From contig SVRF01000018.1 of the NCBI GenBank assembly GCA_015064945.1, forward strand, positions 1-38,919: a stretch of 38,919 bases of DNA, in the 5' to 3' direction. Source of the stretch: Oscillospiraceae bacterium (GTDB taxonomy: Bacteria; Bacillota; Clostridia; Oscillospirales; CAG-382). This document shows, piece by piece, positions 23,841-31,962 of the stretch. How positions within the stretch are numbered: position 1 is the stretch's first letter; every line of letters begins with the position of its first letter. A program made the translations under genes and the position numbers. The notes under the pieces are model-generated. The model was not told where the DNA came from. It worked only from the letters and a program-made list of their open reading frames with translations, and ran no database searches.

Positions 23841-24344
23841 CTACTTCGTATACAGCTTGTCCAAATGCCAACGCATAGGATTTTCGTAAATGTATCTTGC
23901 GACCTCTTCATAGTCTGCCCTGCCACGTATAACGTGCTCGTAAAATGAAGTCTGAAAAACCTCTTCCTGCGGGCACAGCTTTCTGCACGCTTTAGTTGTA
24001 AGTGACTTGTATGCGCAAACTATATCCGATATGGTAGGGCGGGGGTTTACTCCCGCCGTTTGATGGCTTAAGATAAGGACTGCGTGTATATGATTAGGCA
24101 TAATAACGTATTTGTCTATTTCTAAACACGGATACCTTTTTTGAAGCAACAGCAATTGCTCTTCTGCAATTTTTCCGTATTCGGTATACTGAATTTCGGC
24201 AGGAGTAAGCCCCCGCCCTGCAACCACCTTAGACAATATACATCTTCTGTTATATGTACAAATTGTTATGTAATATGCGCCCAAACTGCCGTAATCGTAG
24301 CATTTAAGACGTGGATGCTTTCTTTTTGGAAGTTTGCTTTCCAT
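23841..24344 (-). CDS. REP-associated tyrosine transposase (RAYT, IS200-like Y1 family)
   Basis: 167 residues, within the usual size range. The HUH motif is PNHIHAV near residue 81. The catalytic Tyr is expected in the C-terminal helix VARYIYENP near 150. YDYGSLGAYYITICTYNRRC is the typical N-terminal strand. RAYTs are single-domain endonuclease/transposases usually present once per genome, which act on REP palindromes. Two palindromes lie inside this gene (24034-24058, 24197-24221) and one just downstream. The encoded phrases AGVNPRPT and AGRGLTPAE come from palindrome sequence. The start lies two bases after the tgt stop codon. There are no transposon ends, so it behaves as a resident gene. 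Confidence 0.92.
   Translation of the reverse strand: MESKLPKRKHPRLKCYDYGSLGAYYITICTYNRRCILSKVVAGRGLTPAEIQYTEYGKIAEEQLLLLQKRYPCLEIDKYVIMPNHIHAVLILSHQTAGVNPRPTISDIVCAYKSLTTKACRKLCPQEEVFQTSFYEHVIRGRADYEEVARYIYENPMRWHLDKLYTK
24034..24058 (+). repeat. RAYT-associated palindrome, copy 2 (inside the transposase gene)
   Basis: 25 bases: GTAG, GGCGGG, loop, CCCGCC. Exact reverse complement of 23777-23801. Immediately preceded by TATCCGATATG (24023-24033), which also lies beside copy 1. In frame it encodes part of TAGVNPRPT. Confidence 0.9.
24197..24221 (-). repeat. RAYT-associated palindrome, copy 3 (inside the transposase gene)
   Basis: Same orientation as 23777-23801 with three differences in 25 bases; the foot is GCAG instead of GTAG. 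It encodes AGRGLTPAE in the transposase. Confidence 0.85.
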
Positions 24345-24346
24345 TA

Positions 24347-25483
24347 TTACACTCTTCTGCTGAACCTTTCAACCGCTTCTTTCTTGAAGCTCGTCCAGGT
24401 GCCGTTGGCTATTGCTTCACGTATCTGCTCCATAAGCCTGTTATAGAAATACAAATTGTGGTACACGCAAAGGCGCATTGCAAGAAGCTCCCTTGCCTTG
24501 AACAAATGCCTTATATATGCACGGCTGTAGGTGCGGCACACCTTACAGTCGCAATGGGGGTCGATGGGCAGAGGGTCCAGCTTAAACTTGTTGTTGTTAA
24601 GGTTAAGCAGACCGTCGTGGGTGAAAAGGTTGCCGTGGCGTGCATTACGGGAGGGCATTACGCAGTCAAAAAAGTCTACCCCTCTGTCAACCGCTTCAAG
24701 AATATTGATAGGCGTGCCCACGCCCATAAGGTAACGGGGCTTATCCTCAGGCATATGAGGCTCTACCGCCTCGATAATGCGGTACATCTCGTCCGCACTT
24801 TCACCAACGGCAAGGCCGCCGATAGCGTAGCCGGGCAGGTCAAATTCCCTAATCTGCTTCATGTGTTCTATACGCAAATCCTCGTAAATACCGCCCTGAT
24901 TTATACCGAACAAAAGCTGGTCACGGTTGATGGTCTCCTCAAGAGAGTTAAGCCGTTCCATCTCCTTAATACAACGGTCAAGCCAGCGGGTGGTGCGCCT
25001 TATGGATTTACCTATATAGCTTTTCTCCGCCGTGGAAACACAGCACTCGTCAAAAGCCATAGCTATAGTGGAAGCGATTTTGGACTGTATCTGCATACTC
25101 TCCTCGGGGCCCATAAAAATACGGGTGCCGTCGAAGTGAGATGCAAAGGTCACACCCTCCTCTTTGATGTTGCGAAGCTGAGACAGTGAGAACACCTGAA
25201 AACCGCCGCTGTCCGTAAGCACGGGCTTTTCCCAATTGAAAAACTTGTGGATGCCCCCAAGCTGATAGATAACATCCTCGCCGGGGCGCACGTGCAAATG
25301 GTAGGTGTTGGAAAGCTCTACCTGACAGCGGATCTCACGCAGGTCGTCGGTAGAGATGCCGCCCTTAACTGCGGCAGAGGTGCCCACGTTCATAAAAACG
25401 GGGGTCTGTATATCGCCGTGGACGGTGGAAAAGGTGCCAAGCCTTGCACTGCCCTCTTTTTTATGTAAAGTAAACTTAGCCAT
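24347..25483 (-). CDS. tgt: tRNA-guanine transglycosylase (queuosine synthesis)
   Basis: 378 residues from the ATG at 25483 (AAGGAGG upstream, overlapping the mutL stop codon). It exchanges guanine-34 for preQ1 in tRNAs with GUN anticodons. The nucleophile region is LTDSGGFQVFSL near residue 86; GINQGGIYEDLR, GGLAVGE and YLMGVGTP follow. The zinc site is near the C-terminus: CDCKVCRTYSRAYIRHL...CVYHNLYF (three Cys and one His). It is complete in length. It is last in the mutS-mutL run; only ten bases separate it from mutL. A yajC gene, often next to tgt in Clostridia, is absent here and a RAYT gene follows instead. Confidence 0.96.
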   Translation of the reverse strand: MAKFTLHKKEGSARLGTFSTVHGDIQTPVFMNVGTSAAVKGGISTDDLREIRCQVELSNTYHLHVRPGEDVIYQLGGIHKFFNWEKPVLTDSGGFQVFSLSQLRNIKEEGVTFASHFDGTRIFMGPEESMQIQSKIASTIAMAFDECCVSTAEKSYIGKSIRRTTRWLDRCIKEMERLNSLEETINRDQLLFGINQGGIYEDLRIEHMKQIREFDLPGYAIGGLAVGESADEMYRIIEAVEPHMPEDKPRYLMGVGTPINILEAVDRGVDFFDCVMPSRNARHGNLFTHDGLLNLNNNKFKLDPLPIDPHCDCKVCRTYSRAYIRHLFKARELLAMRLCVYHNLYFYNRLMEQIREAIANGTWTSFKKEAVERFSRRV

Positions 25484-25493
25484 TTGTGCCTCC

Positions 25494-27320
25494 TTATCGG
25501 TCAAACCATTTATCTACATCCCTGCGCAAAAACATCTTTGCCACAGGTCTGCCGTGGGGACAGTACTTTATACTGCCGTCGGCAAACAGCTTATCCAAAA
25601 TCCACTTGTTATGGGCAGGGTCGTTGGGAACACCCGCCTTAAGCGCCGCCTTGCAGGCAACGGTAAACAAGGCACGGTCCTTGCGCTCCTCTGCAGGAAG
25701 TGCGCCGCCTTTTTCCAAGGTATCTGCATAGCCTGCCAGCATATCCGCCGCCGCTGCTGCCTTAATACCTGCAGGCAGGGCACGGACGATAAGGCTGTTG
25801 TCGCCGAACGCCTCTATATCAAAGCCGAAGCCCCTGAGATAATCTATGTTTTCCGCAATAAGTGCGGTGTCGGCGGCGTTTAGCTCCACCACCTCGGGCA
25901 TAAGCAAAGCCTGACTTTGCACCGTACTGCTTTTTTTAATGTCCTCATATAAAATGCGCTCGTGGGCGGCGTGCTTGTCCACAATATACAAAGCGTCCCC
26001 TGTCTGGGCGATAAGATAAGCGTCGTAAAGCTCGCCTACGTAGCGGTACTTTGGCTCTTCCCTAAGGGTCGTCTGCTTTTCAAGCAGTTCGGACACGGGC
26101 GCTTGAGCCACCTTAGCCGCAAAGCTTTCTTCTTTGGGTCCCTTAAAGCCCGCATCGCCGTAATCTGCGGCGTTAAATGCGCTTTGCGCCTCCTCCTTCA
26201 GCACTTTGTGGGTGCTTAGGGTGTTTTGAGTAAAGACAGGGGTATGGAAAGTACGATTTTCCGCAGGCTTCTCCACAGGCTTTACCACGTCACCGCCGGA
26301 AACAAATATATCATCCTCGCCCCCTGTAAAGGCGTCTTGCCTGCCAAGCGCACCCTTTACTGCGTAATACACCGCCTCGTAAACAAGCCTTTCGTCGGCA
26401 AACTTTATCTCTATTTTAGCGGGGTGTACGTTAACGTCCACAAACTTGTGGGGCACGTCCACAAACAGCACAGAGCTGGGATAGCGGTCGTGGGGAAGGT
26501 AGGTCTTGAACGCCTCCTTAAGTGCCGCCTGTACCGTCTTGGAAACCACATAGCGTCCGTTGACAAAGGTGTTCTGGGCGGTGTTTCTGCCCACAGCGGC
26601 AGACGGTGCGGAAACGTAGCCGCTGACAACCACCTGCTCTGCCTTGCCCTCCACCCTTATAAGGTTTTTTGCCCTTGCGTCACCCAAGGTGTCCGCAATG
26701 GCGGCAGTAAGAGAGCCGTCCCCCGAAGTGGCAAACTTCTGCTCGCCCTCTGCAATAAACTTAAATGCTATGTGGGGGTTGGATATTGCCGCCTTCTCCA
26801 CAACACTGCGGCAAGCGGCGGTTTCGGTAGCGTCACGCTTTAAAAACTTACGGCGTGCGGGGGTGTTGTAAAACAGCCCTTCCACCAAAACGGTAGTCCC
26901 TACGGGACAGCCCACCTCTTCTACGGTGCAAGCGCCCTCCTCACAGCAAAGCAGATTGCCGAAGGCTTGTCCTTCCATACGGGATATTATTTGCATTTTG
27001 GATACAGCGGATATTGCTGCCAGCGCCTCGCCCCTGAAGCCAAGGGTCTTAACGCCGTCTATATCCGTGCCGCAGCTTATCTTGCTTGTGGCGTGGCGCA
27101 GAATAGCCTTGGGCAGGTCTGCGGCAGAGATACCGCAACCGTCGTCGCTTACACGTATAAGCTGACTGCCGCCGCCCTTAAGCTCTACACTTATGCTTTT
27201 TGCCCCTGCGTCGATGGCGTTTTCCACAAGCTCCTTAACCGCCGAGGCAGGGCGCTCTACCACCTCGCCTGCGGCTATCATATTGGCGCTTTGACTGTCA
27301 AGAATATTAATAACGTCCAT
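25494..27320 (-). CDS. mutL: DNA mismatch repair protein MutL, endonuclease type
   Basis: 608 residues. The N-terminal GHKL ATPase has ENAIDAGA near residue 32, SDDGCGI near 58 and GFRGEALAAI near 93. The C-terminal dimerisation domain carries the MutL endonuclease motifs: DKHAAHERILYE (fits DxHAxxExxxxE) near 444, ACKAALKAG near 562 and CPHGRP near 590. It is therefore expected to nick DNA, as in bacteria without MutH. The ribosome site is weak (AAGAGA), and the gene is separated from mutS by 226 bases holding a structured repeat. Residues about 330-440 are the variable linker. Confidence 0.96.
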   Translation of the reverse strand: MDVINILDSQSANMIAAGEVVERPASAVKELVENAIDAGAKSISVELKGGGSQLIRVSDDGCGISAADLPKAILRHATSKISCGTDIDGVKTLGFRGEALAAISAVSKMQIISRMEGQAFGNLLCCEEGACTVEEVGCPVGTTVLVEGLFYNTPARRKFLKRDATETAACRSVVEKAAISNPHIAFKFIAEGEQKFATSGDGSLTAAIADTLGDARAKNLIRVEGKAEQVVVSGYVSAPSAAVGRNTAQNTFVNGRYVVSKTVQAALKEAFKTYLPHDRYPSSVLFVDVPHKFVDVNVHPAKIEIKFADERLVYEAVYYAVKGALGRQDAFTGGEDDIFVSGGDVVKPVEKPAENRTFHTPVFTQNTLSTHKVLKEEAQSAFNAADYGDAGFKGPKEESFAAKVAQAPVSELLEKQTTLREEPKYRYVGELYDAYLIAQTGDALYIVDKHAAHERILYEDIKKSSTVQSQALLMPEVVELNAADTALIAENIDYLRGFGFDIEAFGDNSLIVRALPAGIKAAAAADMLAGYADTLEKGGALPAEERKDRALFTVACKAALKAGVPNDPAHNKWILDKLFADGSIKYCPHGRPVAKMFLRRDVDKWFDR

Positions 27321-27400
27321 AATCTTTTTGTCTCTTTAATTATTTTTTCGGACAGCCAATCAGCCTGTCCCTACATATAAACCTTAAAGTTTAAACACCC
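27321..27400. other. mutL upstream gap with a GTAG-footed palindrome
   Basis: Short A+T-rich gap. GGACAG / CTGTCC (27350-27355/27365-27370) is followed by CTAC (27371-27374), i.e. a GTAG foot when read on the minus strand. No clear promoter for mutL was found. Confidence 0.55.
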
Positions 27401-27546
27401 GTATTTTCTGCGGACATGTGCCGCAGAAAATACACCTTAGTTTTTGCGAGTGCCGATTTTTAATCGGCGCGCAGGCGCGAGCGAACAAAAATGGTGATTT
27501 TTTGTTTCTTCGGGGTCCCCACTACGAACTAATGTGAGTAGTGGGG
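27401..27546 (+). ncRNA. Structured repeat element, copy 1 (candidate RNA)
   Basis: 146 bases with a counterpart at 38515-38655. Helix P1: GTATTTTCTGCGG / CCGCAGAAAATAC (27401-27413/27421-27433), seven-base loop. Helix P2: CACC plus TTTTTG with CAAAAA plus GGTG (27433-27446/27486-27496). Helix P3 inside P2: GCCGATT / AATCGGC (27452-27458/27462-27468). Helix P4: CCCCACTAC / GTAGTGGGG (27517-27525/27538-27546), 12-base loop. The last base abuts the mutS stop codon (27547-27549). Transcription is not shown; the strand is inferred from G:U pairs in copy 2. No known RNA family recognised. Confidence 0.65.
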
Positions 27547-30090
27547 CTAAATTTCCGCTTTCTTCTTAAGCTCGTACAATAGCCCCATCGCCTCGATAGG
27601 TGTCAGGGTGTTTATATCGATGGCACGAAGCTTTGCGGCTATCTCCTGCTCTGCAAAAGCGCTGAAGCTAAGATTGTCCTCCTCAACAGCCACGGTTTTA
27701 GGAGCGGGCTTTGTACTTTCCAAGGATTTAAGCACCTGCCTGGCACGGTTAACCACCTTGTCGGGCACGCCTGCCAGCTTTGCCACCTCTATGCCGTAGC
27801 TGTCGTCAGTTGCGCCACGGACAATTTTACGCAGGAACACCACGCCGTCCCCACGCTTTTTAGCGGCAACATTGTAGTTTATTACGCCATCCAGCTCACC
27901 CTCAAGAGAGGTAAGCTCGTGATAATGGGTGGCGAAAAGGGTCTTTGCCTTGATGTGGTTGACGGTGTACTCCAAGGCGGCACGGGCAATGCTCATACCG
28001 TCGTAGGTGGATGTACCCCTGCCTATCTCGTCATAAATTATAAGGCTTGCGGCGGTGGCGTTTTTAAGAATTGCGGCAAGCTCGGTCATCTCTATCATAA
28101 AGGTAGAGCTGCCCGTTGCCAAGTCGTCGGATGCGCCCACACGGGTGAACACCCTGTCCACAACGCCTATCCTTGCGCTTTTTGCAGGCACAAAGGAGCC
28201 TATCTGTGCCATTATCACCGCCAAAGCGATCTGGCGCATATAGGTGGATTTACCCGCCATATTGGGCCCTGTTATAAGGGCAAGACGGTTTTTGCCCCCG
28301 TCCAGCAGACAGTCGTTGGGTACAAAGTATGCGTCGCCGATATAGCGCTCTACAACGGGATGTCTGCCGTCTTTGATATCTATAACGCCGCTGTCGTCCA
28401 CCTCGGGACGCACGTATCCGTTTTGTGCCGCTACCTCTGCAAGTGCACAGTAAACGTCGGTCTCTGCCACGGCGGCGGCGGTCTTTTGTATGCGGCGTGC
28501 ACGGTCAAGTATATACTCTCTAAGTGCGGTGAACAGCTCGTACTCCAAGGCTACAAGCTTGTCCTTTGCGCCTATAACACGGCTTTCCATATCCTTAAGC
28601 TCGGGTGTTACAAAGCGCTCGCAGTTGGCAAGGGTCTGACGGCGGATATATCTCTCCGGCACTTCGTCCTTAAAGGACTTGGAAACCTCGATGTAATAGC
28701 CGAACACCTTGTTATAGCCAACCTTAAGGGTGCGGATGCCTGTTTTTTGCTTTTCATCCGCCTCTATATGGGATATCCAGGTCTTGCCGTCGCTCATCAT
28801 CATCCTAAGCTCGTCAACCGAGCTGTTGGCGCCTGTCTTGATAATACCCCCTTCACGGACGGTTACGGGTGGGTCATCAGCGATGGTGTTGGCAATGCTT
28901 GTGCCGATATCCTCAAGCTCGTCAATAGATGCGCAAAGCCCTTTAAGGGCGGCGCTTTTCATAAAGGAAAGACGTTCCTTAATAAAAGGCAGCTGCTTTA
29001 TTGTAGCCTCCAGCGCCTTAAGGTCACGGGCGTTGGCGGTGCCGTAAACAAGACGGGTGGTTATGCGCTCCATATCCACAACGCCTTTAAGAAGAGAGAT
29101 TATCTCCTTACGCTCCGTCCCGGCATTTTTAAGCTCCTCCACACCGTCAAGACGGTTGCAGATAGCCCTGCTGTTTATAAGGGGACGGTCAAGCCACTGT
29201 TTAAGCAGTCTTGCACCCATACCCGTGTGGGTCTTGTCCAGCACCCACAGCAGGCTTCCCTTCTTCTCACCGCTGCGCATAGCCTCGCTTATCTCCAGAT
29301 TACGGCGGGTAAATGCGTCAAGGCGCATAAACGCCTCGGACTTGTAGTAGCGCACGGGCTTTATATAGCCAAGGTCAGCCTTTTGGGTATGCTTTATGTA
29401 AAGGACAAGCAGTTCTGCCGCCCTCTCCGCCAAATCGGTAACAAAGCCGTCGTCGGCACTGCCTACCTCCACCTCGGCATCCTCGGCTTTTTCGCCGCGG
29501 GTGATAAGGGCGCCTATGCGGTCACGAAGCAGTGCAGCTATATCCTCGTCCACCCCTGTTTCCACCACCGCTTCGGCAGGGGAGAATGCGGCACACTCCG
29601 CAAACAGGGCAGCTTTTCTGTCGTCGCCCAGCACCTCGGTGGCAAAGACCTCACCCGTGGAAACATCGGCAAACGCCACGCCAAAGCCCATATCGCCCTG
29701 TGTAAGTGCGGCAAGGTAGTTGTTTTGCCCTTCCTTAAGCAGTCCGCCCTCGGTAACCGTACCGGGGGAGAGTATGCGCACCACCCCACGCTTTACAAGC
29801 CCCTTGGTGGTGGCAGGGTCCTCCAACTGCTCGCAAATAGCCACACGGTAGCCCTTGCCTATAAGCTTGGTCAGGTAGCTTTCCACAGCGTGGTAGGGTA
29901 CGCCGCACATGGGCGCACGCTCGCCGTCGCCGCAGTCACGGCCTGTAAGCACCAGCTCCAGCTCTCGGGAGACGGTCTTAGCGTCCTCAAAGAACAGCTC
30001 GTAAAAATCCCCAAGGCGAAACATCAAAAGACAGTCGGGATTTTCTGCCTTTATCTGCTTATATTGTTGCATCATAGGTGAAAGCGCCAT
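27547..30090 (-). CDS. mutS: DNA mismatch repair protein MutS
   Basis: 847 residues, full length. The mismatch-binding Phe-x-Glu is in GDFYELFFEDA near residue 27. The core and lever domains run to about 590. The ATPase has Walker A GPNMAGKSTYMRQ near 611, Walker B LIIYDEIGRGTSTYDG near 690 and the ATHYHEL switch near 727. The C-terminal helix-turn-helix region is complete. It recognises mispairs and recruits MutL. A purine-rich ribosome site (GGGGTGAGG) precedes the ATG. It follows ylbF by 36 bases, part of the NlpC/P60-miaB-ylbF-mutS run. Confidence 0.97.
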   Translation of the reverse strand: MALSPMMQQYKQIKAENPDCLLMFRLGDFYELFFEDAKTVSRELELVLTGRDCGDGERAPMCGVPYHAVESYLTKLIGKGYRVAICEQLEDPATTKGLVKRGVVRILSPGTVTEGGLLKEGQNNYLAALTQGDMGFGVAFADVSTGEVFATEVLGDDRKAALFAECAAFSPAEAVVETGVDEDIAALLRDRIGALITRGEKAEDAEVEVGSADDGFVTDLAERAAELLVLYIKHTQKADLGYIKPVRYYKSEAFMRLDAFTRRNLEISEAMRSGEKKGSLLWVLDKTHTGMGARLLKQWLDRPLINSRAICNRLDGVEELKNAGTERKEIISLLKGVVDMERITTRLVYGTANARDLKALEATIKQLPFIKERLSFMKSAALKGLCASIDELEDIGTSIANTIADDPPVTVREGGIIKTGANSSVDELRMMMSDGKTWISHIEADEKQKTGIRTLKVGYNKVFGYYIEVSKSFKDEVPERYIRRQTLANCERFVTPELKDMESRVIGAKDKLVALEYELFTALREYILDRARRIQKTAAAVAETDVYCALAEVAAQNGYVRPEVDDSGVIDIKDGRHPVVERYIGDAYFVPNDCLLDGGKNRLALITGPNMAGKSTYMRQIALAVIMAQIGSFVPAKSARIGVVDRVFTRVGASDDLATGSSTFMIEMTELAAILKNATAASLIIYDEIGRGTSTYDGMSIARAALEYTVNHIKAKTLFATHYHELTSLEGELDGVINYNVAAKKRGDGVVFLRKIVRGATDDSYGIEVAKLAGVPDKVVNRARQVLKSLESTKPAPKTVAVEEDNLSFSAFAEQEIAAKLRAIDINTLTPIEAMGLLYELKKKAEI

Positions 30091-30126
30091 AAAACCGCCT
30101 CACCCCTTTCATTAAATACTTAAATA

Positions 30127-30519
30127 TCAGTGACAGCCGTGGCAATGGTGGCAGTCGCCCCCGCAAGAGTCGCCGCTTTCGGGCACAATGTAGCCCATAA
30201 GCTCCTTGTTTATCTCGGCAAGAAGAGCGTTAAGCCTGTTTTCTGCCGCCGCAAGGTTCTTCATATTGTCGGATGCCATAATCTTCTCGTAAAGTGCGTT
30301 AACACGTGCTTCTATGCTTTCGATAAGGGCAGCGTCCGCATCGGGCTTTATCTGCTGTTCTTCCAAAAGCATACGCTGTACGTTGTATTCGCTTACTGCG
30401 GAGGTTATCTCGGTATCAGCCATATAAGCTTCACGGGCGGAAGTGTATTCCAAAACCGCATCAGATTCCTTAAGTGCCGTACCAAAAGTGTCAAGTAATG
30501 TCTTCAAATAGTTGTCCAT
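30127..30519 (-). CDS. YlbF-family protein with a C-terminal Cys/His cluster
   Basis: 130 residues from the ATG at 30519 (AAAGGAT upstream); an in-frame TTG five codons earlier lacks a ribosome site. The helical body (TLLDTFGTALKESDAVLEYTSAREAYMAD ... NRLNALLAEINKELMGYI) is the YlbF/YmcA fold. In Bacillus, YlbF, YmcA and YaaT form a complex that binds iron-sulfur clusters and affects RNA processing and Spo0A phosphorylation. The tail CGGDCHHCHGCH adds four Cys and four His in a short run, an obvious metal or cluster ligand set. It sits between miaB and mutS, as in many Clostridia. Confidence 0.88.
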   Translation of the reverse strand: MDNYLKTLLDTFGTALKESDAVLEYTSAREAYMADTEITSAVSEYNVQRMLLEEQQIKPDADAALIESIEARVNALYEKIMASDNMKNLAAAENRLNALLAEINKELMGYIVPESGDSCGGDCHHCHGCH

Positions 30520-30537
30520 AATATATCCTTTCAATTT

Positions 30538-31950
30538 TTAATCTTTTGTCATAACGCCGTCCAGAGTGTAGGCGGCGGTGTTTGTAACCTCTACGGTAAC
30601 AAAGTTACCCGCTTTTGCTTCTGCTTCGTCCACTCCCTCGGGCAGGGTAAAGCTTATTATCTTGTTATGCCCCGTTCTGCCCTTGAATATGCCGCCTTCT
30701 CCACCGTCGGAAAGCACACGAAGCTTTTTGCCCAAAAACCTTGCGTTAAGCTCCTCGGCACGTTTGTTTTCCAAAGCGGAAAGCCGTGCAAAGCGGTCGG
30801 TCTTGACCTTGTGGTCCACCTGCTCCATCTGGGCGGCGGGTGTGCCCGGACGGGGTGAGTACACAAAGGTAAACAGCATATCAAAGCCCGCCTTGTCCAC
30901 CGCTTCCACGGTGTGTTCAAATTCTTCCTCGGTCTCTGTAGGGTAACCGCAGATAATGTCGGAGGAAAGGGCAATACCCTCTACCTTTTCCTTAATGTAC
31001 GCCGCTTTTTCCATATACTGCTCCACCGTATAGCGGCGGTTCATCAGCTGAAGTATGCGGTTGTCGCCGGACTGCATAGGCAAATGGAAATGGGGCGCAA
31101 TACGAGGATTAGCCGCCATAACGTCCACCAGCTCTCGGGATGCATCCTTGGGATGAGAGGTCATAAACCTAAGCCAATACTCACCGTCGAAGGCGGCGGC
31201 ACGGGAAAGCAGTTCGGGAAAACTGTACTCCCCTTTATAGGAGTTAACGTTTTGCCCAAGCAGAGTTATATCCTTGTAGCCTGCCTTGACAAGCGCTTCT
31301 ATCTCCGAAAGCACCTCCTCACTGCGGCGGCTGCGCTCCCTGCCCCTTACGTGGGGCACAACGCAGTAGGTACAGAAGTTGTTACAGCCGTACATTATAG
31401 AAACCCACGCCTTATAACCGCTTTCACGCACTACGGGAAGCCCCTCGGCAATAACGCCGAATTTATCGTGGGGCAGTCCGCTTATATACACCTGCTGTTT
31501 TTTGCCCGCAAGCACGTTTGCCACCATTTGGGGCAGAAGGTGCAGGCGGTCGGTGCCGAAAATAAAATCTATATAAGGATAGCTTGTAAGGAACTTATCA
31601 CGGCGGTGTGCCTGCTCTGCCATACAGCCGCAAACAGCGGTAATAAGGCTTTTGTTTTGCTCCTTAAGCTTGCGAAGAGCGCCTGCCTTGGAAAGCACCT
31701 TAAGCTCTGCGTGCTCTCTTATGGCGCAGGTGTTAAATATGATAAGGTCAGCCGTCTCAAGACTTGCCGCCTTGCCGTAGCCCATAAGAGCGCAAAGCCC
31801 CATAAGCCGCTCGCTGTCCGCCTCGTTCTGCTGACAGCCGAAGGTGCTTATAAAGGCGGTCTTGCCCTTACCTATTGTCGCCTTGATGTTTTCGGCTATG
31901 GCAAACTGCTCCGCTATTTCTTCCTTTGTAACAAAAACGTCTTTTAGCAT
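30538..31950 (-). CDS. miaB: tRNA 2-methylthio-N6-dimethylallyladenosine synthase (MiaB)
   Basis: 470 residues. Radical-SAM methylthiotransferase acting on A37 of tRNAs that read UNN codons. The N-terminal UPF0004 domain has its three cluster Cys in STFGCQQNEADSERL, NTCAIREHAE and AVCGCMAEQ. The radical-SAM motif CNNFCTYCVVPHVRGRERSR (CxxxCxxC) is near residue 187, so both 4Fe-4S sites are intact. The C-terminal TRAM domain (VEVTNTAAYTLDG) is present. The ATG follows the NlpC/P60 stop codon by 12 bases with AAGGA between them. ylbF follows after 18 bases. Confidence 0.96.
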   Translation of the reverse strand: MLKDVFVTKEEIAEQFAIAENIKATIGKGKTAFISTFGCQQNEADSERLMGLCALMGYGKAASLETADLIIFNTCAIREHAELKVLSKAGALRKLKEQNKSLITAVCGCMAEQAHRRDKFLTSYPYIDFIFGTDRLHLLPQMVANVLAGKKQQVYISGLPHDKFGVIAEGLPVVRESGYKAWVSIMYGCNNFCTYCVVPHVRGRERSRRSEEVLSEIEALVKAGYKDITLLGQNVNSYKGEYSFPELLSRAAAFDGEYWLRFMTSHPKDASRELVDVMAANPRIAPHFHLPMQSGDNRILQLMNRRYTVEQYMEKAAYIKEKVEGIALSSDIICGYPTETEEEFEHTVEAVDKAGFDMLFTFVYSPRPGTPAAQMEQVDHKVKTDRFARLSALENKRAEELNARFLGKKLRVLSDGGEGGIFKGRTGHNKIISFTLPEGVDEAEAKAGNFVTVEVTNTAAYTLDGVMTKD

Positions 31951-31962
31951 AAACCAAAATCC

